Positions 22,202-30,174 of a stretch of 64,000 bases of DNA are shown here, piece after piece. The DNA lies in the NCBI GenBank assembly GCA_963772065.1, contig CAVYVZ010000009.1, positions 372,001 through 436,000 on the forward strand, in the 5' to 3' direction. The stretch is from CAVYVZ01 sp963772065. GTDB taxonomy: Bacteria; Acidobacteriota; Vicinamibacteria; Vicinamibacterales; UBA2999. The position numbers and the translations under genes are program-made. Below the pieces are notes generated by a model that saw only the letters and a program-made list of their open reading frames with translations, had not been told where the DNA came from and did not search any database. Numbering within the stretch: the first letter of the stretch is position 1; every line of letters starts with the position of its first letter.

Positions 22202-22422
22202 TGCGGCTTGGCTAAAGGGGGGAGCGTGTACCCCTGTGACGCGAGCAGCGCCCGCACACCGTCGAGGGCTTTGCCTTGCTGTTCGACCGCACTGGCCAAG
22301 CGAGTATTGGCGTCGAGCAGGGCGCCGGTCGTGCGGCGATGCTCGGCGATCAGAAATGTGACAACCGCTCCCGCGAGAAGCCACGGCAGAATCGCGTTCT
22401 TGAACTCGGTCCAGATATTCAC
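22198..22422 (-). CDS. Small single-helix membrane protein, holin/spanin-like
   Basis: A 74-residue protein with one N-terminal membrane helix (AILPWLLAGAVVTFLIAEH) followed by a coiled, charged tail (LLDANTRLASAVEQQGKALDGVRALLAS). The start is GTG 22422, six bases after a strong GGGAGG box. No family was recognised. Size, topology and coupling to a peptidoglycan peptidase suggest a holin- or spanin-like partner, but that is inference from context only. A GCGTGG/CCACGC hairpin (22441-22458) lies just upstream. Confidence 0.6.
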   Translation of the reverse strand: MNIWTEFKNAILPWLLAGAVVTFLIAEHRRTTGALLDANTRLASAVEQQGKALDGVRALLASQGYTLPPLAKPQ

Positions 22423-22710
22423 TCGTACCTCCCAGACCGCGCGTGGGGGGCTCCACGCAGCTCACGCCGATCGATCTGAGGTTGCACGGAAATGCGGGGC
22501 CACATACGTTTTTGGTGGCGAGCCGCCGCGCAACAGCCAACCGTCACCGAGCTACTGCGAAAACCGCGCCCCTTCACGCGGGCAAGAGTGCACGTATCTT
22601 CAAAGGCCGAGTCGAAGGATCTCACCTTCGCCATCCCTCTAAGCGTTCGTGATGCGAGCGCCGACTCCCACGGCGCGACGGAATGGCCTGCCTTGGGAAG
22701 GAGCGCAAAC

Positions 22711-23454
22711 ATGACGATGACATTCGCACGCACGGCGCCGCGCTTGGCGATCGCGGTGACGTGCATCCTCGGAGCGGCATGGCGCCTACGCACAGAGCAG
22801 CTCGAGCGCCGACGTCACGATCCGGGGCGGCCGCTACTGTTCGGCCACCGCATCGCTGTTGCTCCAGGCGTGCGAACACCAGACGAAGGACGACTTCCTG
22901 GTGACCATGAGCAAGTGCATCAATCTATCGGACGAGGATGCGCGGGAAGCGTGCGTCGAAGCCGCAGGAGAGGACCGCAAGGAGAGCATTCAGCTGTGCC
23001 GCGCACAGCGGGCCGAGCGGCTCGCCCTCTGCAAAGACATCGGCGAGGCCCGCTACCATCCGAGCTTCGACCCCGCTGACTTCGAGAGCGACTACAAGAC
23101 GCTGCGCCACGCGAACCCCTACTTCCCACTGACCATCGGCTATCGATGGGACTACGCGGGAGGCGATGAGACGAACACAATCGTCGCGCTCAACGAAACG
23201 AAGCCAATCGAGGGCGTGACCTGCATCGTCCTCAACGACAAGCACGTTCCACGCGACCTGGTGGACCTGTTCTGCAGCGCCCGAGACTGCGTGGTCACCG
23301 GCGAGAGCACCGCGCTCGAGCCCGGCACGTTCCACCACAAGTACACGCGCGCGGAGTAGGGTTCTTCCTGGAGGTCTCACCGAAGACGGGCGAGGCGCTT
23401 CGTCTCGTAGGCTGCAACTTCGATCCGCGCTGCAAGAGCCTGCCGCGCCGGTAA
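22711..23454 (+). CDS. Secreted cysteine-containing protein of unknown function, two frameshifts
   Basis: ATG 22711 follows a GGAAGGAG box. A signal peptide (RTAPRLAIAVTCILGA) begins in one frame; after a shift near 22780 it continues with AYAQ and the mature protein. That has regularly placed cysteines (GGRYCSATASLLLQACEHQ, SKCINLSDEDAREACVEAA, IQLCRAQRAERLALC) and a C-terminal beta-rich part (YFPLTIGYRWDYAGGDETNTIV, EGVTCIVLNDKHV, FCSARDCV). A two-base slip in a CG run near 23350 gives a false stop; past it the frame resumes with GVGFFLEVSPKTGEALRLVGC and ends at 23454. No family was recognised. A terminator follows. Confidence 0.6.
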
Positions 23455-23472
23455 GGTGACCAGTGGCGAACG

Positions 23473-23496
23473 GCCCCGCGGCGACGCGGGGCTTTT
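23473..23496 (+). terminator. Rho-independent terminator
   Basis: A perfect 8-bp stem GCCCCGCG/CGCGGGGC with a GCGA tetraloop is followed at once by TTTT. It lies 19 bases after the stop of the secreted-protein gene and just inside the 3' edge of the convergent gamma-glutamyltransferase gene, so it should stop plus-strand transcription. Confidence 0.8.
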
Positions 23497-25187
23497 ACCG
23501 CCGGGTCGTGACCAGCCCCGCGCCCCCGTCGGGCGCACGTCGATCGACGCCGCCTTCGAGCACGTCGTCCTTCGCGTTGTAGACGATGACCTCCGCCACG
23601 CCTTGCCGCTCGTTCTCGCGCGCCGTATGCCCGCGCGCCAGGAGGATCGCCAGCGTGTCGGGCGAGATGCCGTACTTCTCGGTACGAAATCCGGTCCGGC
23701 AGCCACTGATGATGGAAGCGCGGCGCGTCCACCGCCTGCTGCGCGTTCATCCCGAAATCGACGGCGTTCAGGATGGTGAGGAGCACCGTGTTGATGATCG
23801 TCCGGCCGCCCGGGGTGCCGGTGACCATGAACAGCTGTCCCTCCTTGGCAAGAATCGCCGGCGTCATGCTCGAGAGCATCCGCTTGCCGGGCATCGCAAG
23901 GTTCGGCTTCGTGCCGATCAGGCCCTCGGCGGTCGTCATCTCGGGCGCCGCGTTGAAGTCGCCCATCTCGTTGTTGAGGAGAAACCCCGCCCCCGGGACG
24001 ACGATCCGTGAGCCGTAGCTGTACTCGAGCGTGTAGGTCAGCGACACGGCGTTGCGTGCGTAGTCGACGACGGAGAGGTGCGTCGTTTCCTCGGACTCGT
24101 GGGTCCACTCGAAGCTGGAAGGGGACGACCTCGCGGCGCGTGCGGGATTGATCGTCTTCCTCAGCTCGGCGGCATACTCCTTCGAGGTGAGCCGCTCGAT
24201 CGGCATTCCGGGATTGAACGCAGGATCACCGAGGTAGCGGGCGCGGTCGGCGTAGGCCCGACGCATCGATTCGACGATGAGGTGAATCGTGTCCGCCGAT
24301 CGAAAGCCGCTCTTCGCGAGATCGTAGCCTTCGAGGACATTGAGCATCTGGATCAGCGCCGTGCCGCCCGAGCTCGCCGGCGGCATGCTGATGACCTCGT
24401 AGCCTCGATACGTGCCGCGAAGGGTGCCGCGCTTGATCGCTTTGTAGTTCTTCAGATCGTCGCGCGTGATGATGCCGCCGTTCGCGGCCATTTCCTTTTC
24501 GATGAGGAGCGCCGTCTCCCCTTCGTAGAAACCCGCCGGCCCCTGGGCGGCAATCCGCTCCAGCGTCTTGGCGAGGTCAGGCTGTCTGAACGTCTCGCCT
24601 GCGTCGTACGGTGTGCCGTTCTTCGAGAACTGCGCGAGGGTCGCGGGATACTTGCTGAACTCCTTCAGTTCTCCGCGCAGCGAGCGCGCGAATCCCTCGG
24701 TGACGATGAAGCCGTCGCGGGCAAGCGCGATGGCCGGATCGAGCAGCCGCCGCCACGGGAGCTTCCCGTGGTCCCGCCATGCCATGTGGAGGCCGGCTAC
24801 GGTGCCCGGAACACCAACCGACAGATGGCTGTTGTGATGAAGGTCGCTGTCGTACTTCCCGTCCTTCGTGAACATCGTGGGCGACGACTTCGCGGGCGCC
24901 GTCTCGCGGAAATCGTAGGCGACGGGCTCGCCGCTGGCCGGCCGGTACACGAGGAAGCCGCCGCCGCCGATGTTTCCGGCTGCCGGATGCGTGACGGCCA
25001 GCGCGAATGCGGTTGCCACCGCGGCGTCGATCGCGGTTCCGCCGTCGCGAATGACAGCTGCGCCGACGTTCGAGGCCGCCTCCTCCTGCGAGACGACCAT
25101 CCCGTGCTTCGCGCGCACGGGGGTCGAGCTGGTGTCAACGGTGGCGCAGGTGAAAAGCAGAACCGCAGCAGTGAAGACTCGCTTCAT
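23495..25187 (-). CDS. ggt: Gamma-glutamyltransferase, frameshifted near the C-terminus
   Basis: The enzyme cleaves gamma-glutamyl bonds (for example of glutathione) in the periplasm after self-cleavage into two subunits. A signal peptide (MKRVFTAAVLLFTCATVD) begins at ATG 25187. Family blocks seen: KHGMVVSQEEAASNVGAAVIRDGGTAIDAAVA, GNIGGGGFLVYR, VGVPGTVAGLHMAW, and the autocleavage site before TTHLSVVD, followed by GFLLNNEMGDFN and GRTIINTVLLTILN. The frame shifts near 23680; the fitting continuation (EKYGISPDTLAILLARGH, AEVIVYNAKDDVLEGGVD) ends at 23495. The joined length of about 563 residues is normal. Confidence 0.9.
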
Positions 25188-25212
25188 GCCGCGGATTATA
25201 AGCCCGCCAACT

Positions 25213-25767
25213 CTATCGCCGGGACCGAGTGCCGTTGCGGTAGCCCTCTTCGTATCCTTGACGGAAGCCTGCGCGGTAGTTGTTCTCGTAGGCCTGCTTC
25301 GGCCCGTAGTCGCGGAAGTACCCATCGTCAGCGTCGCGATAATCACCATGACGCACAGGGTCGTATCGATCGCGGTCGCGGCCGTCGTCGAGCCCCTTCT
25401 CGAAACCCTCCGAGTACCCCCGCGAGAACGCGGGATCCTGGTAACCGCCGCGGCTGCGACCCGAGTACGGGCCGACGCTGCGGCCGCCACGGTTGCGGCT
25501 GCGGAGCTGCTCGTAACCTGCGCGGTAGCCGTCCGAGTAGCCGCGCTGGAACGGATCGCTCCTCCGGCTGAGCCTCCGGTCGTTGTCGTAGTCGAAGGTG
25601 CGGCCGCTGCGGGCGTCGCGTTCGCCGTCGCGCAGGCCGTCACGATATCCGCGGTCGTACTGAGGGTCATTCCGCTGGCCGTACCACCCGCGGTTCTGGG
25701 CGGCGGCAGGAGCGGCGGGGATGGTCGCGGTCAGAATTGCGAGCAACGCAATCGCTACGCGTCGCAT
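25213..25767 (-). CDS. Secreted YxDG-repeat protein
   Basis: A signal peptide (MRRVAIALLAILTATIPAAPAAAQ) is followed by about 160 residues of degenerate Gly/Tyr/Asp/Arg-rich repeats. Examples are YDRGYRDGLRDGERDARSG, QRGYSDGYRAGYEQLRSR, SRGYSEGFEKGLDDGRDRD and RAGFRQGYEEGYRNGTRSR. The spacing (Gly-Tyr-x-Asp/Glu-Gly every 10-14 residues) suggests a helical glycine-rich surface or periplasmic repeat. Similar proteins occur in Acidobacteriota, but no function is established. It lies 26 bases downstream of the gamma-glutamyltransferase start on the same strand and may be co-transcribed with it. Confidence 0.72.
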   Translation of the reverse strand: MRRVAIALLAILTATIPAAPAAAQNRGWYGQRNDPQYDRGYRDGLRDGERDARSGRTFDYDNDRRLSRRSDPFQRGYSDGYRAGYEQLRSRNRGGRSVGPYSGRSRGGYQDPAFSRGYSEGFEKGLDDGRDRDRYDPVRHGDYRDADDGYFRDYGPKQAYENNYRAGFRQGYEEGYRNGTRSRR

Positions 25768-25824
25768 GGTGGTCGTCTCCTTGGGAGCAGGCGACGATGC
25801 GAGGCGCAAAGGAGGTGCCAATCT

Positions 25825-25890
25825 GGCGGCCCGTAAAGGGCCGCCCTACACAGCGGACTGGACAGCGTAGGGCGGGCCTTTAGGGCCGCC
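25825..25890. repeat. Palindromic intergenic element
   Basis: Two arms of about 24 bases, GGCGGCCC(G)TAAAGGGCCGCCCTAC-like at 25825-25849 and its near reverse complement at 25867-25890, are separated by 17 bases. Each arm is itself partly palindromic around a TAAAG/CTTTA centre. The form is that of REP-like elements or a strong hairpin between two minus-strand genes. Confidence 0.65.
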
Positions 25891-25906
25891 GAGTGGACGG
25901 TGTCAC

Positions 25907-26397
25907 CTATTCCGTCCAGACCAGCACGCGCTCGCCGTCCTCGCCTTCGTGATCGAGGACGAGGGTGGGTCCGGTACCGTTCGAGCTCTTCCACGGTCAG
26001 GTTGAGCTCGGCATCGCGCCTCCGACCGTGCCTCGACCCGATCTCGATAGGGCCCGACTTGAGCCGAAGGAGCCAGAACGGCAGGTCAATTCGCGCGAGG
26101 CCATTGTCGTCGGAGTCCCACGCAAGGACGTGCAGCGTCGTGAGGCCCGCGCTTGTGGGCTCATTGGGAGGGCGCCGCGTGACGATGGGCCTCTCGTCCT
26201 GGATGGTCAGTACCTGGCGTGACACCCGCGAACTTGCCTCGGATCTCATCGAACTGCTGCGACGCGGTGCGCTCGTCGACTTGTCCGAGGGAGAAGCTGC
26301 GCATGAACAGCCAGGCCGCCGACCCGAGCGCGACGATGGCGACGAGGATCAGCACGCCGACGATGATGACGACCGTGCGGAGCGTGTCCTTCTTCAT
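25907..26397 (-). CDS. Membrane-anchored protein of unknown function, two frameshifts
   Basis: From ATG 26397 a membrane helix (TVVIIVGVLILVAIVALGSAAWLFM) is followed by FDEIRGKFAGVT. A shift near 26220 leads to RQVLTIQDERPIVTRRPP, LHVLAWDSDDNGLARIDLPFWLLRLKSGPIEI, and a second shift near 25975 to GPTLVLDHEGEDGERVLVWTE. The rejoined protein is about 163 residues with one helix and a soluble beta-rich domain. This pattern recurs in uncharacterised proteins that start with a short helix; no function is known. Its start overlaps the TPR gene stop (ATGA), so it is the last gene of a three-gene operon. Confidence 0.62.
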
Positions 26398-27584
26398 GGC
26401 TGCCCTCGCCGAAACGGAGCGTCGACCCAGCGTTCTGCCGCCGCTTCGCCAATCGGGTCGTTGTCCTGCCGCGCCAGCGTGACCGCCTGCTGAAACGCCG
26501 CGCGCGCCGCCGCGCGGTTGCCGCGCAGGTCCGCCAGCTTCCCGAGCTCGGCATGCGCCCTTCCCGCGACCCACTTGCGCGACTCGAGCTGCATGCTGCG
26601 GCGGAGATCGCTCTCCGCATCGGCATGGCGATCGAGGGCGAGGCGCGCCGTGCCGCGCTTCAAGTACCAGAGTGCCTCTTCGCCGAACATGCGCGGACGC
26701 GAATCGCTCTTCAGCCTGGACAGCCCTTCGTCGAGAATCCGTTCTGCGTCCGCCGCGCGCCATGCGCGCAGGGCCGTGGCGCCGGCCTCCAGCCACAGAA
26801 TTCGATTACGAGGAAACTCACGTTGAAGTTGCGCGAGCGTGCGCAGCGCGTCGTCGTACCGCCGCTCGCGATTGTATATGAGCACCAGCGCGAACTTCGC
26901 GTCGGCTGCGTTCTCTCCGCGATGCGCGGCAGCCTCCTCGATCATCTGAAGGCCGAGCTCCTTGCCGCCGCCGAAGCCCGCGACGTAGGCCATCATTCGA
27001 ACGGGCAGCGAGAGCTGCGACACGATATAGCGATACAGGCCGACGACGAGGCCGGCGTCCTTGCGCGAGGGGTCGAGCTGGAGAACACGTTCGTGCGCGT
27101 CGTACGCGCGGCGCGCGGCGCGAAACGCTCCGAGAATGCGGCCTTCGACGGTGGCCACGTACGAGGCCTGAAGCCCCACCAGCGCGCCAAGCTGATAGTG
27201 GGCTTCCGGATCGCGCGGCCTGGCGGCCACCGACTGCTCGGCGAGCGACAGCGCCGCGGCGCTGTGCTGATGAAATCGTCCGGCAAGATCCGCGGGCGGC
27301 GCGCGCATCGCCACGTTCTGCTTCGAGGCGCTGCCAAGGTAGTCGTCCACCGTGACCGCGCCGCGACGGAAGGAGATCAGAAGCCATGGGATGACCGCAA
27401 GCCCACGCCGCGCCGCGACATCGCGGGCATCGGCCTTGACGGCCGCTTCCATGTCGCGCGCCGCAAGGTCGTAGTCTAGGCTGTAGGCGTGCGAGAAGCC
27501 GCGCGCGCGCAGCATCGCGGACTCCTGATTGCCCCACGCCATCGTGGGAATCAACAGCACCGTCAGGATCATTCCGCGCTTCAC
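26394..27584 (-). CDS. Secreted TPR-repeat protein
   Basis: A 396-residue protein with a signal peptide (MILTVLLIPTMAWG) and tetratricopeptide-like helices through most of its length. Examples are AARDMEAAVKADARDVAARRGLAV, AEQSVAARPRDPEAHYQLGALVG, HERVLQLDPSRKDAGLVVGLYRYI, and AELGKLADLRGNRAAARAAFQQAVTLARQ. TPRs form protein-binding superhelices. The start is GTG 27584, overlapping the stop of the upstream gene, and its own stop overlaps the next start, so all three genes are translationally coupled. Its partner is not evident. Confidence 0.82.
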   Translation of the reverse strand: MKRGMILTVLLIPTMAWGNQESAMLRARGFSHAYSLDYDLAARDMEAAVKADARDVAARRGLAVIPWLLISFRRGAVTVDDYLGSASKQNVAMRAPPADLAGRFHQHSAAALSLAEQSVAARPRDPEAHYQLGALVGLQASYVATVEGRILGAFRAARRAYDAHERVLQLDPSRKDAGLVVGLYRYIVSQLSLPVRMMAYVAGFGGGKELGLQMIEEAAAHRGENAADAKFALVLIYNRERRYDDALRTLAQLQREFPRNRILWLEAGATALRAWRAADAERILDEGLSRLKSDSRPRMFGEEALWYLKRGTARLALDRHADAESDLRRSMQLESRKWVAGRAHAELGKLADLRGNRAAARAAFQQAVTLARQDNDPIGEAAAERWVDAPFRRGQP

Positions 27585-28567
27585 AGGACCTGCCGCGACC
27601 CAACGCCCCGTTCGGCGGCGCGCCGATACACCAGATCCGCGGTCACGACGTCCTCGACCGCCATGCCGAGCGACTTGAAGATCGTGATCTCCTCCGGGGA
27701 GCGGCGCCCCGCGATGCGTCCGAGCACGAGATCGCCGAGCTCTCCAGCGATGTGATCGGGTCCGAACCGTCCTTCCGCGATGCCCATGACCATGTCTCCG
27801 GACTCGGCGAGCGCGCCCGCCCTCGAATCGACGAACAGTCGAGCGCCCGCCGTCAGCGCGGGGTCCATTTCACGATGGTCGGGCCGCGGCGCTCCCACGG
27901 ACACAATGTGTGAGCCCGGCGCAATCCAGCTCACGTCCACCACCGGATTGGCTGCTGCCGTGGCTAGCACGACGAGGTCGGCTCCGCGCACTGCCTCCTG
28001 AGCCGATTCCGCGGCGTGCACCGGCATGCCGGCGTGAGGTTGCACGTCCTGGACGAAGCGCTCGCGGCTGGTCCGCTTCGGACTCCAGACCCGGACTTCA
28101 CGGATACGCCGCACCTCCTTGAACGCGTCGAGATGGCCGCGCGCCTGGACGCCGGTGCCGATAATCGCGAGCGTGGACGCGTCGGGCCGGGACAGGTAGC
28201 GCGCGGACACAGCCGAGACCGCGCCCGTGCGCGCCTCGGTGATATAGCGGCCGTCCATCACCGCCTGCAATGTGCCTGTATCGGGATCGAACAGGACGAT
28301 GACGGCCTGATGCGTGTGGAGACCACGATCGGCGTTCGTGTTGAACACCGACACGATTTTTGCGCCCATGATGGCGGGCTGATTGACGTAGGCCGGCATC
28401 AGCCCCCACCAGTGCTTCTGCGCGCCCACGTTCAAGACGGTGCGCAGCGGCTGCTGCACCTCGCCTGAGGAGAAGCGGCCGAGTGCCGACTCCATGCAGG
28501 CAATCAGATCGGCCATCGGCAGCACCGAACGAACGTGCTCCTCGGTCAGCAGCGTGAAATGAACCAC
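27581..28567 (-). CDS. Ornithine cyclodeaminase/mu-crystallin family protein
   Basis: A 328-residue NAD(P)-dependent enzyme of the OCD/mu-crystallin family. Seen are MGAKIVSVFNTNADRGLHTHQAVIVLFD, the signature YITEARTGAVSAVSARYLSRPD, the Rossmann IIGTGVQARGHLDAF and VRVWSPKRTSR, and GSHIVSVGAPRPDHREMD. Members are ornithine cyclodeaminases, alanine dehydrogenases or delta-1-pyrroline-2-carboxylate reductases. A divergent proline-racemase-family gene next door favours the last role, in proline or hydroxyproline turnover. The start is GTG 28567, nine bases from a long inverted repeat. It heads an overlapping three-gene operon. Confidence 0.85.
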   Translation of the reverse strand: MVHFTLLTEEHVRSVLPMADLIACMESALGRFSSGEVQQPLRTVLNVGAQKHWWGLMPAYVNQPAIMGAKIVSVFNTNADRGLHTHQAVIVLFDPDTGTLQAVMDGRYITEARTGAVSAVSARYLSRPDASTLAIIGTGVQARGHLDAFKEVRRIREVRVWSPKRTSRERFVQDVQPHAGMPVHAAESAQEAVRGADLVVLATAAANPVVDVSWIAPGSHIVSVGAPRPDHREMDPALTAGARLFVDSRAGALAESGDMVMGIAEGRFGPDHIAGELGDLVLGRIAGRRSPEEITIFKSLGMAVEDVVTADLVYRRAAERGVGSRQVL

Positions 28568-28575
28568 AAATACCT

Positions 28576-28835
28576 GTCGTTCTCTCTTCGCCTTCTCGCC
28601 TCTCGGTTCGTGTTCAGGTTCGGAATTCGGTTCTTCGTGCTACGTTCGGGGTTCGGTTCAGGGTTCGAGGTTCAAGATTCGAGGTTCAAGTTTCGAGGTT
28701 CAGCTCGGAACGTTTCGCCGATTATACGTATCGAGCCGTCCGAACCCCGAACCCGAACGTTCGAACGTTCGAACCGAGAACCGAACCGAGACGCTGAACA
28801 CGAACCGAGAAGCGAGAAGGCGAAGAGAGAACGAC
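28576..28835. repeat. Long inverted repeat of GGTTCG-type words between divergent genes
   Basis: The arms 28576-28617 and 28794-28835 are reverse complements over 42 bases with a single mismatch. The 176 bases between are built from variants of GGTTCG/GGTTCGAG on the left and CGAACC/CGAACG on the right, so the symmetry continues inward with lower fidelity. The arms end 9 and 8 bases from the start codons of the flanking divergent genes, so both genes have nearly identical leaders. It could be a shared regulatory dyad, a large hairpin or a repeat-type mobile remnant. Confidence 0.85.
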
Positions 28836-28843
28836 GACACTTC

Positions 28844-29848
28844 ATGATTCACATCGTAAAGACGATCGATGCGCACGCGGCGGGAGAGCCGCTGAGACTG
28901 ATCACCGAGGGTCTGCCGCGGCCGTCGGGCAAGACGATGCTCGAGAAGCGCGAGTGGATGCGCCGCCGCGCCGATCACCTTCGGCGTGCGCTGATGCTCG
29001 AGCCGCGCGGGCACGGCGACATGTACGGCGCGCTGCTGACCGAGCCCGTCACGCCGGGTGCGCACGCCGGCGTCCTCTTCATGCACAACGAGGGGTACAG
29101 CACGATGTGCGGCCACGGCGTCATCGCGGTCACGACGATTGCGATGGAGCGCGGGCTGCTCTTCGATCGGGACGGCGTCGAGGTGGTGCTCGATACGCCC
29201 GCCGGCACCGTGTACGCGCGCCCGCGCCTGGTGGAAGCAGGCGGCGCCACGCGTGTCGACGCGGTGGCCTTCACGAATGTGCCGGCGTTCGTCTACCTGG
29301 CCGGCCAGGCGGTCAGGCTCGGGACGCGCGAGGTGCGCGTCGACGTCGCCTTCGGCGGCGCGTTCTACGCGATCGTCGACGTCGAAGCGATTGGCGTGCC
29401 GCTCGAACCGCGCCGATTGCCCGACCTTCGTCGCATCGCCACCGAGATCAAGGCGGCCGTTGAAGCGGCAACGACGATCGCCCACCCACTCGAGCCGCGG
29501 CTCACGGGCCTCTATGGCGTGATCTTCACAGGGCCGCCCGCGGATCCGGAGGCGCACCTGCGCAATCTCACGGTGTTCGCCGACGCGGAGGTGGACCGAT
29601 CGCCGTGCGGCACCGGCACGTCGGCGGTCATGGCGGTCCTCGATGCCATGGGACTGCTCCCGACCGATACCGCGTTCGTCTACGAAAGCCTGATCGGGAC
29701 GCTGTTTCGCGGACGGCTGCTGAATCGCACGCAGGTGGCGGATCTGCCGGCAATCGTGACGGAGATCGAAGGCTCGGCGTGGATCACCGGTGAGCACACG
29801 TTCTACATCGATGACGAGGATCCGCTGCGAGAGGGCTTTCGGATCTAG
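28844..29848 (+). CDS. Proline racemase-family epimerase (two catalytic Cys)
   Basis: A 334-residue member of the proline racemase family. Cys89 in STMCGHGVIAV and Cys255 in DRSPCGTGTSA are the two acid/base cysteines; having both points to a racemase or 4-hydroxyproline epimerase, because the related trans-3-hydroxyproline dehydratases have Thr at the second site. The N-terminal TIDAHAAGEPLRLI block and the MYGALLTEP block are also typical. With the divergent OCD/mu-crystallin gene it may belong to hydroxyproline use. Its stop overlaps the convergent cyaY stop by four bases. Confidence 0.9.
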   Translation: MIHIVKTIDAHAAGEPLRLITEGLPRPSGKTMLEKREWMRRRADHLRRALMLEPRGHGDMYGALLTEPVTPGAHAGVLFMHNEGYSTMCGHGVIAVTTIAMERGLLFDRDGVEVVLDTPAGTVYARPRLVEAGGATRVDAVAFTNVPAFVYLAGQAVRLGTREVRVDVAFGGAFYAIVDVEAIGVPLEPRRLPDLRRIATEIKAAVEAATTIAHPLEPRLTGLYGVIFTGPPADPEAHLRNLTVFADAEVDRSPCGTGTSAVMAVLDAMGLLPTDTAFVYESLIGTLFRGRLLNRTQVADLPAIVTEIEGSAWITGEHTFYIDDEDPLREGFRI

Positions 29849-30165
29849 CTGTCCAGGTGCTGGCGGATCAATCGCTCGAGAAGCGCGTTGAGCGGCTCGC
29901 CGTCCAGCACGAAGCCGCTCAGCTCGGCGGACCACGGCAGCTTGTAGCTCCGCGAGAGCGCAGACACCCATACCTGTCGCACCGGCGCATTGGGACTCAC
30001 GACGAACTTCGCCTGCGAGGGTTCCTCGAAAACGACCTGCAGGACGCCATTCTGCAGCTCCACCTCGAACCCTTCTTCATCCGCGAGCGGCAGCAGCGCG
30101 TGCTGGGCGCGCTCGAGTGCTTCGTCGGATTTCACGCGGAATTCCTGATCAGTCAACGCCGGCAT
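29845..30165 (-). CDS. cyaY: Frataxin-like iron protein CyaY
   Basis: A 106-residue frataxin-family protein, which binds iron and tunes Fe-S cluster assembly in the cytosol. Visible are the acidic first helix (TDQEFRVKSDEALERAQHALLPLADE), the beta sheet with VLQVVFEEPSQAKFVVSPNAPVRQVWVSA, and YKLPWSAELSGFVLD near the end. Length matches bacterial CyaY. No isc or suf genes are next to it, and the alanine racemase gene lies upstream on the same strand after nine bases. Confidence 0.8.
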   Translation of the reverse strand: MPALTDQEFRVKSDEALERAQHALLPLADEEGFEVELQNGVLQVVFEEPSQAKFVVSPNAPVRQVWVSALSRSYKLPWSAELSGFVLDGEPLNALLERLIRQHLDS

Positions 30166-30174
30166 ACGTGAGCA

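Noticed and set aside
24078..25571. Long open frame of 497 codons on the plus strand within the gamma-glutamyltransferase gene
   Set aside because: It is the antisense shadow of a high-GC gene with clear family motifs on the minus strand, and the product has no domain.
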